DNA from: Rebecca billardiae RCC1528
Taxonomy: Eukaryota > Haptophyta
NCBI GenBank assembly: GCA_965240325.2
Contig: OZ251236.1
Span: 1,302,001-1,366,000, forward strand
Direction of reading: 5' to 3'
Length of the DNA stretch: 64,000 nt
Shown here: positions 56,775-64,000 of the stretch, one piece after another
How positions within the stretch are numbered: the stretch's first letter is position 1
Layout of the letters: the number at the start of each line of letters is the position of its first letter
Program-made: the position numbers and the translations under genes
The notes under the pieces: model-generated
Told to the model about the DNA's origin: nothing
Seen by the model: only the letters and a program-made list of their open reading frames with translations
Databases searched by the model: none

Positions 56775-56817
56775 GCCCAGGCCTGTGCCCACCCCCGCGG
56801 CGTATGTCTGTCCGCGT
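56347..56817. promoter_or_regulatory. Divergent promoter region with a 28-base poly-C tract
   Basis: About 470 bp between head-to-head genes. An uninterrupted C run occupies 56747-56774, ending 43 bp before the RTX-gene ATG; the opposite strand is a G28 tract able to form quadruplexes. A TATATATAGAAAA-like stretch at about 56620-56632 could be a core promoter element for the plus-strand gene. Confidence 0.5.
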
Positions 56818-58083
56818 ATGATGCGTGGCACCGCCGCTCTCATCGGAGCCCTCCTCCTCGGCACGCTCGCGGCGGCCGCATCGCCGCTGGATTCGGTCGG
56901 TGCTGACGATCTCGTCGGTGCGCCTGACTCGAGCCCCAGCGCCACTCGCCTCGTTGCCCTGCTCGAGGCAGCCGACGAGTCACCCCGCCGCAAGCTGCTT
57001 GCGTACGTCAATTGCACAGAGCAACTTGCCAATGGTGCGACGGATTGCACGGGCACTGGCGATGACGACGTGATCCGCGCGCCGTTTGTGCCCTACGGCT
57101 CCACAGACTACATCTACACGTACGGTGGGGATGGCGACGACATCATCTATGGCCACGAAAATGCGGACACGCTGTACGGCGATGCCGGCAACGACCACCT
57201 CCTCGGATACGGCGGTGCCGATTGGCTCAATGGCGGCGATGGCAACGATCTCCTGGACGGTGGAGATGGCAGCGACGTGCTGGTGGGCGGTTACGGCAAC
57301 GACACCCTCAACACTGGCGACGGCGATGACGGCACTGACGATGACCCAATAGATGGTGGTCCTGGCGACGACGTGATCAGGGGCCAGGGCGGAGACGACT
57401 ATATTATGGACCAGTTCGGGTCTGACATTCTGCTCGGTGGGCCTGGCGACGACACGATTCGCAACTATGAGTTCATGGGTTCCGCCACTCCGACGGGTGG
57501 CGACATCATCGACGGCGGTCCAGGTGCGGATAGCGCGACGCCCTTGCGCCCCCGCACTGCCCGCGCGCAGCTTCACTCAGTCAGTCACTCACGCGCCGTG
57601 CTGATCACGCGCATCGGTCCAGGTACGGACATGATATTTGCCGCGAACGGTGTCCAGGACAAGATCTACTGGTATTTCAGCGAGAACGATGTGATCAGGA
57701 GCTACGACATGGGCCTGGACCTGCTCTACCCGAACGCGCGCTCTATCTTCGCCGCAACCCCATCGCCGACGCCCTCTCCGACCCCCGAGCCCTCACCGAC
57801 CCCCGAGCCCTCGCCGACTCCCGAGCCCTCGCCGACTCCCGAGCCCTCGCCGACTCCCGAGCCCTCGCCGACTCCCGAGCCGACACCGACGCCCACATCA
57901 GAGACCACGCCCACGCCGTCTCCAAGCGTCACTTGCCCCACGGGTTGTGTGATGAGCCGTCGTGCGCGGCAGCGGCGGCGGATGTTGGAGAGCAGCGCCC
58001 ACTCGCTGCTTTTTGGCGGTTTCGGCTCCATCAAGCATCATCACAAGTGCCCCGCCGGTTGTGTCCCAGCCCGGCGCCGCTGA
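56818..58083 (+). CDS. Secreted RTX-type (hemolysin-repeat) calcium-binding protein with PTPEPS-repeat stalk
   Basis: Exons 56818-57523 and 57623-58083 give 388 residues. The 99-bp intron is in frame, and removing it joins DGGPG to [18 protein letters not shown], the usual continuation of such repeats. [20 protein letters not shown] is a signal peptide. Residues about 101-235 hold tandem nonapeptides of the GGxGxDxLx kind ([28 protein letters not shown]), which coil into a Ca2+-binding parallel beta roll. A PTPEPS repeat stalk (about 281-328) and two CPxGC motifs with a basic end follow. RTX repeats are typical of bacterial type I secreted proteins, so ancient transfer is likely. No toxin catalytic, pore-forming or protease domain is present. 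Probably an extracellular adhesion, scale or matrix protein. Confidence 0.75.
   Translation: MMRGTAALIGALLLGTLAAAASPLDSVGADDLVGAPDSSPSATRLVALLEAADESPRRKLLAYVNCTEQLANGATDCTGTGDDDVIRAPFVPYGSTDYIYTYGGDGDDIIYGHENADTLYGDAGNDHLLGYGGADWLNGGDGNDLLDGGDGSDVLVGGYGNDTLNTGDGDDGTDDDPIDGGPGDDVIRGQGGDDYIMDQFGSDILLGGPGDDTIRNYEFMGSATPTGGDIIDGGPGADSATPLRPRTARAQLHSVSHSRAVLITRIGPGTDMIFAANGVQDKIYWYFSENDVIRSYDMGLDLLYPNARSIFAATPSPTPSPTPEPSPTPEPSPTPEPSPTPEPSPTPEPSPTPEPTPTPTSETTPTPSPSVTCPTGCVMSRRARQRRRMLESSAHSLLFGGFGSIKHHHKCPAGCVPARRR
57775..57895 (+). repeat. 18-bp tandem repeat encoding PTPEPS
   Basis: About six near-identical units (CCGACTCCCGAGCCCTCG and variants) encode a Pro/Thr/Ser/Glu stalk in the RTX-type protein. 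Such tracts are often O-glycosylated and variable in length. Confidence 0.85.
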
Positions 58084-58563
58084 TCGGCGCGGGCCGTGTG
58101 CATGCCCTTGCCTTCGGTGCCCTAGTGGCGAAACCATCACGGTTGACCAGCATGGCCGGTAGCGCTAATCATCGCGCGCGCATATTTTCGTAGTCATAGA
58201 TCTAGTCATCACAGCTATGCTGTTTTCTGCGCGCGTGCTGCTCTTACAGTGCTCCCCGGCCCGTCCCGGGGACTCGGGAGTCGGGGCGGAGTCCCCGGTC
58301 CCGCCGCCGGGGCGCTCCGACTCCGACTCCGAGTCTCCGACGCCAGACCGCGGCGGCTGTGATTGTTGTCATGCTTCGCAGTAAGGAGTGTACATATATC
58401 AGCTCAGCTGTCGTACCCGGCGGTCGGTAGTCGTGGCATCGCCGCTCTGCCAGCTAGTGGCATCAGTGCTGACAGTGTGCTACGACAATAAGTGTGGACC
58501 ACCGACCGGCCGCTGCACGCGGTCCGCGTTGTCCCGTGTTGGCCACTGCCACGCCGCCACCGC
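58084..58563. other. Intergenic region between convergent genes
   Basis: 480 bp holding the two 3' UTRs. A GC-rich patch at 58252-58345 contains inverted TCCCCGG/CCGGGGA words and tandem GACTCCGA, able to fold into hairpins. No gene seen. Confidence 0.35.
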
Positions 58564-60045
58564 TTACTGCTGCGACGCGGCAGACGAGGTTGGTGCCGCG
58601 CCGAGGACCGTCGGCGCCGCGCTGCCGTGCGCGGCGAGCAGCTCCTGCAGCTCGTCGAAGCCGATCGTCTCGGCCTCGACCAGCTTCTCCGCGAGCTCGT
58701 CGAGCAGCGCGCGGTTCGTCGTGAGCGTCTCCTTCACCGTGTCGTACGCGCGCGAGACGATGGCGGCGACCTCGGCGTCGATGCGCTCCTGCGTCGCCTC
58801 GCTCGCCATCTTGGGCGTGTTGAAGCCCGTGCCCTGCGGCCCCTCCCACGCGGTCGGGCCGAGCGCCTCGGAGGCGAAGCCCCACTGCGTCACCATCCGC
58901 CTCGCCACGTCGGCCACGCGCTGCAGGTCGCTCGACGCGCCCGTCGTCACCTCCGCCGCGCCGTACACGAGCTCCTCCGCCACGCGCCCGCCGAGCGCGA
59001 CCGCCAGCTGCGCCTCCAGGTAGCGGCGCGAGTACAGCCCGGACTCCTGCTGCTCCTCGGAGGGGACGAAGAGGGTGAAGCCGCCCGCGCCGTTGGTGCG
59101 CGGCACGATCGTCACCTTGCCCACCGCGTCGAAGCCCGGCGTGAGCGCGCCCATGATCGCGTGCCCCGCCTCGTGGTACGCCACCAGCTCCTTGCGCGCG
59201 CGCGAGCTCATACCCGTCGACTTCTCCAGCCCGACCGTCAGCCGGTCGAGCGCGTACTCGATCTCGCTCATCGAGATCTCCTCCTTGTCGCGCCGCGCGG
59301 TCACGATCGCCGCCTCGTTGAGCAGGTTCGAGAGCGACGCGCCGGAGAAGCCGGTGGTGCGCGCGGCGACGGCGTCGAGCGAGACGTCGGCCGAGAGCGG
59401 CTTGTCGGCCGCGTGCACGCCCAGGATCGCCGCGCGCCCCGCGCGGTCGGGCAGGTCGACGGGCACGCGCCGGTCGAAGCGGCCGGGGCGGAGCAGCGCG
59501 GCGTCGAGCACGTCCGCGCGGTTCGTCGCGGCGATCACCACCACGCCCGTGTCCTTCTCGAAGCCGTCCATCTCGGTGAGGATCTGGTTGAGCGTCTGCT
59601 CGCGCTCGTCGTTCCCGCCGCCACCCGCCGCCGCGCCGCTCGCGCGCGACTTGCCGATCGCGTCGATCTCGTCGATGAACACGATGCACGGGCCGTTCGC
59701 CTTGGCCTTGGCAAAGAGGTCGCGGATGCGCGACGCGCCGACGCCGACGAACATCTCGACGAACTCGGAGCCCGAGGCGGAGATGAACGGCACGCCCGCC
59801 TCGCCCGCCACCGCGCGCGCGAGCAGCGTCTTGCCCGTGCCAGGCGGACCCTCCATGATCACGCCGCGCGGCGCGCGCGCGCCCACCTTTGCAAACTTGG
59901 CGGGCGTCGAGAGGAACTCCACCACCTCGCGCAGCTCGAGCTTCGCGCCGTCGCAACCGGCGACGTCGGCGAAGGTGACGCCCGTGTTCGGCTCGAGCTG
60001 CAGCTCCGAGCGGGACTTGCCGATCTGGCTCAGCATGCCCAGCGG

Positions 60046-60082
<37 letters not shown>

Positions 60083-60642
60083 ATGCGCGGGCCGAGCAGG
60101 CTGGAGAGCAGCACGAGCGGGAACACGAGGTTCAAAGCGCCGCCGATCAGCTGGAGCGGGCCCTTGCCGCTCGGCTTGGGCGCGACTGTGAAGGGCACGT
60201 CCTTCGCGCTCAGCGCGTCGACGAGCGTGTTCTGTGCCGACGGGAAGATCGTCGTGCGCTGCGTCTCGCCGTTGGCAGTGCGCACGTACACGGTGCGATC
60301 GTCTTCGCCAAACAGCGCGTCCGTCACGGCGCCGTCCTTGATCTCGCGCTGGAGGACGGAGTACGGGATCGGCGTGGCCTGGGGCGCCTTGGGAGCGAGA
60401 GGGTTGCCGAAGAGCAGCGTGGCTGCGACGCCGAGCGTCGCCACCGGGGCGGCGGCGCGCGCGACCTTGGCGAGGCCATTGTCGTTCTTGTCGCCGCCCT
60501 CCTTCATGCGCGTCGACGCGACGCGGCTCGGCGAGACGTGCGCGGCGGCACGCGGCACGACTGGGCGTGCCGTGTGGTGGGTGTACCCGGCGCCGCCCGT
60601 CACGAGCGCGAGGAGCGTCGCGGTGGTGAGCATGAGGTTCAT
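58564..60642 (-). CDS. ftsH: Plastid FtsH-type AAA+ zinc metalloprotease
   Basis: Intronless, 692 residues from the ATG at 60642; the frame continues upstream, but [19 protein letters not shown] is a good signal peptide and is followed by a basic transit-like region. Order: a hydrophobic anchor ([13 protein letters not shown]), an FtsH extracellular-type domain ([13 protein letters not shown]..), a second membrane helix ([15 protein letters not shown]), a run of 12 glycines, then the AAA+ core with Walker A GPPGTGKT (265-272), Walker [10 protein letters not shown], and the second region of homology [20 protein letters not shown]. The M41 protease domain has the zinc motif HEAGH (490-494). FtsH degrades damaged thylakoid proteins such as D1. 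Leader and lineage point to the plastid over mitochondria, but this is inference. It is convergent with the RTX gene. Confidence 0.9.
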
Positions 60643-61305
60643 CGTGCGTGCGCGGTGGACGTCGGTCTTGCGGCAGGTCGGTGAAGCTTCGGGACGGTGC
60701 AGGAGTTGGTTGGGACTTTCACTTGGGCGGTGAGCAAACGGCAAACGGTGGACGGAAGGGCAAGTCGGCACGATGGCCGCCTCATGCCGCCAGCGGGAAC
60801 CGCACCCGCGCCCGCTGCGGTGCGTGCGCCGTCCTACGAGAGCGGAATGCTGCTGGGAGCTCGGCCGTCCACGTTACGATCACGGCGCATCCACGCAGGT
60901 GCGCCTCGAGCGCTACATTCGCGCCGGTCAACTACACGGGGTCGACCACGGCAATGGCCCGCTGCGCGCGCGCGCCGCGCGCTTGAGATCGCTGCGGCCT
61001 GACGACCGCCTCTTCGGTCCGATTCCGACGATGATTGACGACCAAGTCTTCGGCCACCACCTGGTTGCGGTCTTCTGGGCCGACGGATGCTCGCGGATGA
61101 CGACGGAAGCGTCTGCACCACCCGCCCCCGGTCCGCGCACTTGTGGATAGACCGATCGACCGTATTTAGGTTAGAGCCGTCACTAGTTGGTACGAACGAC
61201 GCCAAGTCGTGAGCTACAGCTGCTGTAGTATTATGATCGGCTACGCCGATCTTCGGGTAGTAAACAACGAAGTTGAGGGCGCACGGCCCTAGCTAGTTCC
61301 GCGCG
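60643..61305. other. Intergenic region upstream of ftsH
   Basis: About 660 bp containing the FtsH promoter on the minus strand. No repeat or RNA gene seen; open frames lack family motifs. Confidence 0.3.
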
Positions 61306-61722
61306 TGGCTGCGTGCGCCAGCTGCGCGCACCCGCTGCGCCCACGTTGAGCCCATGCGAGCGCCGCGCCTGCGAGCACACGCGGCGGCTCGACACAGCCG
61401 CACGGCAGTGTCGCTCGTGCGCCTGCCCGTGATCAGTCTCAGCTCTGAGGCGCGCGCTCAGGAGGGCTGCGGCCGGGCCGAGCGCGATCTGCGCAGACGG
61501 TACAGCCCGTGGTGGCTCATGGGCAGCCCGAGCCCAAAGCCCACCTCCGCCATCCGCGTCACAGCCGGCCGCTCCAGCCGAGGTCTCGCGTGCTGCGCTG
61601 CAGCCGTGCTCGGCCGAACCGGACGCCCGCCGAGCCGAAGCCGGGCACGCGGCTGATGAGCAGTGGTAGCCAGGCGAAGCCGTCGTCGCGGGCGAAGCTG
61701 CGCTGGGTGATGCGGCTGAGCA
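61306..61722 (+). repeat. Dispersed repeat, copy 2 (partner at 47.3 kb)
   Basis: It begins with CTGCGTGCGCCAGCTGCGCG, also found at 46906 and (one change) 47329, and stays alignable to 47325-47705 up to GCTGCGCTGGGTGATGCGGCT. Orientation is the same. No coding capacity is recognised. Confidence 0.8.
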
Positions 61723-62590
61723 GTCGGGTTATACAGATTAGTTACAGTAAACGCCGGCGAAGCGCGCGCTCCCGGAGACCACCTCGGCCCGACACTGGCG
61801 GATCACCCGGCAGTCGTCAGCCGTCTGACGCGTAGCGCGTCGACAAATGGCTGCTGACGGCGTAAAATCGGCCTGCGCGGCGGATGAAACGGCTGAAAGG
61901 CGAGGCCACGACGCCACCCAACTGGCGCACGCGCGTGCGGCCGGCGGTGCGGCGCAGCTCGGTCACTGCCACCGCTCCCGCGGGCTGCTCACTCACGCCG
62001 AGCGCTGTGTTTGACCACGAGACAGTGCCGTCGCCCGCGATGGCAGCTGCAAGCTGATCGTGCGCTCGCCGCTCCCAGACGATGCAGCAGCCACGGACGT
62101 CACACACGGCACGGGGCGAGTGTGCCTCGAGCCTGCACCACATCTTCGCCCGCGGCTGCCCTCGCAAGGCGATGTAGGTCACACGCCGCGCACCGCGCGC
62201 GTGGCCGTGATGGGTCGGCACAGCCCAGTCAAAGACACGGCATCGTATCGCCCTCTGGCCGCCAGCAGCATCACCTCTGCCGTCTGCGAGCGACTCGTAG
62301 TTGCAGCAGCAGCTGCCAAGAGCTTGCCACAAAGAAACTGCGCGACGGGCGTCAGCGCCGACGCGCGTGGACGCGGGTCGGCACCGGGGCGGGGCGCGAG
62401 GGGGGAAAGAGGCACGAATGCGATGCCGACGGCCGTTGGGACCCACCGCAGCCGCGCGCACCTGCGCTGAGTCTGTCGGATTGAACGATCGTGCGGCGGC
62501 GGCCTACATGGGCAGTGGCGGCTTTCTGCGTTCGGAGCCTCGGCTGCCCGCCCGTCAATGCGCGAGCTATAAAGGCCGTACCATGGCATA
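61723..62590. other. GC-rich intergenic region without a supported gene
   Basis: A 214-codon minus-strand frame at 61817-62461 has no ATG start (it opens with GTG) and no recognisable domain. I see no repeat family beyond the flanking dispersed repeat. Confidence 0.3.
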
Positions 62591-63240
62591 GTATTAATCA
62601 TGAAGGGAGATATTATGAAGATTTGTCCGCTCAAGTTTATCGTTCATATTCGTCAAGCTCTCCCGGTGAGTCCCGGACGCGCCGGTATTAAATGGGAGAG
62701 AATCAAGGGTCGTGCGTGAAGCGGTAGAAATTCTTATGCTCATGAGATTTCATCAGGCCCGTCAGGATTGCCACCCGCATTGACGTCGTATCAGTAGATG
62801 ACCAAAACTATATCAGCAAGGGTAGCTTGATAACCATATGATACAAGGGCGCGCGGGAACGTCGATTCAAGCTGCCCGCGCAATACCATATCGCGTCGCT
62901 TTGATGAATCTGAGCAGTGAACAGCTATCCAGAGAATTAGTTCGATATCTCACCTTTTTATGGTCAGTTCAACACACGAATCTTGACTATCAGAAAGGTA
63001 TCAGAGATGACTTCGTCTATTTGATTCCGATTTCTTCTATTACTTACTATCCAAGGATTAAGGAGCAGTACAAACGCAATCATGAGCAGCGAAATGGGGT
63101 CTCTATGCTGCGGATTTCACACCTAAATCCGCCTACAAAAATCCCCCAAATCCTGCGCGCATCCTCTTTTTTGATTTTGCGGAGCACGTGCGCCGCCCCC
63201 CCCCGGCTTTCGCTCACGCTCAGACCTTTCGGGGGGGGCG
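62591..63240 (+). other. Lower-GC segment with a 149-codon hypothetical ORF
   Basis: This stretch is visibly less GC-rich and uses A/T-ending codons unlike every gene in the window. An ATG-started frame at 62838-63287 includes LSSEQLSRELVRYLTFLWSV and IPISSITYYPRIKEQYKRNH, then degenerates into low complexity. A second frame upstream reads MKGDIMKICPLKFIVHIRQA. I recognise no family. It may be a decayed insertion of foreign, mobile or organellar origin. Confidence 0.3.
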
Positions 63241-63304
63241 TGCGCCATCACAGTAGAACTCATCAGTGTGAAGACTCCGCGGCCTGAGTCGAACTACTAT
63301 ATCT

Positions 63305-63440
63305 ACTCTCTCTCTCTCTCTCTAGCTATCAGCCGCGTGATTTGTGAGTACGGTCCGACGGCATGTCACGCCGGCCGGCGGCGGCACTCACACGCTCGGG
63401 ACCAGTCTAACCATCAGCAGTGTAAGTATCAGCAGTGTAA

Positions 63441-63508
<68 letters not shown>

Positions 63509-63510
63509 GT
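63305..63510 (+). repeat. CT dinucleotide microsatellites
   Basis: A short CT run at 63305-63323 and a long one at 63443-63508. A nearby direct repeat of GTAAGTATCAGCAGT-like sequence precedes the long run. The remaining sequence to 64000 holds no supported gene. Confidence 0.9.
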
Positions 63511-64000
63511 ATCAGTATGACTATGCGCGCCCGGGCCGCGTGGTTTAGACTGTATCAGACTCAGAGGACCGCGGTAATCGGGAATACGGTAGTAGCTAGG
63601 GTGCGGCACTACGACTACGCAGCGGGCTCATCATTTAATTCACTTTATACTTAGTTCGTCCGTGCTAGCTAGTACGTAACGTTCACTACGTAGTCGACTC
63701 GGCGACTCCGGCGACCGGCGGCGAGCCGCGTGTCACGCGGCGAGCCGCGCGGCTGTTGTCTTACGTTGATTACTGTAGTCATTCGCCGAGCCGCCCTGCT
63801 GCCGCTGCGCGACCGCGTATCGTCAGCCGATATATATCGTCAGCATTCCGTCCGATCGATCATTACGGATCAGCGCGCGCGGCTGCGTCGTATCTGAGCC
63901 TCGGATGTCCGCGGCGGCATTCTCTCCGACTCCGTCCGCGATATCAGTATCAGCAGCATTGATTGAGTATAGCTAATAATCATATGATTCAATCAGATTG

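Noticed and set aside
56818-58083. RTX toxin
   Set aside because: Only the calcium-binding repeats are present; there is no acylated pore-forming domain, protease, or type I secretion genes nearby.
61817-62461. 214-codon minus-strand frame with a weakly repeat-like AAAIAGDGTVSWSNTALG segment
   Set aside because: It opens with GTG, has no supported start, and the similarity to known repeat proteins is too weak.
20280-64000. tRNA or rRNA genes in the intergenic regions
   Set aside because: I scanned for T-loop (GGTTCRA..) and other conserved words and found no arrangement that folds as a tRNA, and no rRNA-like sequence. A covariance-model search would be needed to be certain.

Overview
This window is nuclear DNA from a very GC-rich eukaryote. 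The best fit is a flagellated alga with a secondary (complex) plastid, most likely a haptophyte. The reasons are: two axonemal dynein heavy chains; a plant-type [2Fe-2S] ferredoxin and an FtsH protease whose leaders begin with signal peptides, as in complex plastids; spliceosomal introns, mostly 90-210 bp and extremely GC-rich; and no bacterial gene organisation. The organism call is inference. The gene families and splice junctions are read from the sequence.

Layout. Positions 1-920 (minus) hold the 5' end of a single-headed-type dynein heavy chain that runs off the left edge. Next come an EEP-fold phosphodiesterase (1591-2877, +), a PRMT9-like double methyltransferase (3098-5932, +) and a complete outer-arm-type dynein heavy chain (6243-20279, +, four exons). 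Positions 20,280-26,100 have no gene: an AT-rich island, decayed repeats, and a satellite array of about 200-bp units (23,675-25,470) with inverted relics at 21.1-21.6 kb. A gene-dense block follows: UBE2S (26133-27225, -, five coding exons), an NPPY-motif methyltransferase (27586-28680, -), ferredoxin (29232-29828, -) and a 5070-residue VPS13-like lipid-transfer protein ending in a PX domain (30241-45453, +).

Positions 45.5-48.6 kb are repeat-rich and gene-free. Then come a small plastid-type membrane protein (48642-49154, -), a NEK-like kinase (49394-51693, +), a MITE-like element (51852-52363), a single-pass membrane protein with two CBM2-like repeats (52715-54521, -), an MFS transporter (54923-56346, -), a secreted RTX-repeat protein (56818-58083, +) and plastid FtsH (58564-60642, -). 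The last 3.3 kb is intergenic, with a dispersed repeat shared with 47.3 kb and a lower-GC segment.

The genes are independent eukaryotic units and not an operon. Themes are cilia (two dyneins, a NEK-like kinase), plastid maintenance and redox (FtsH, ferredoxin, the small membrane protein), membrane lipid traffic (VPS13-PX, EEP phosphodiesterase) and cell surface (RTX and CBM2-like proteins). Twelve of 16 inferred introns begin GTGCG, and one is a GC-AG intron. GC content suppresses stop codons, so most long antisense ORFs here are artefacts.
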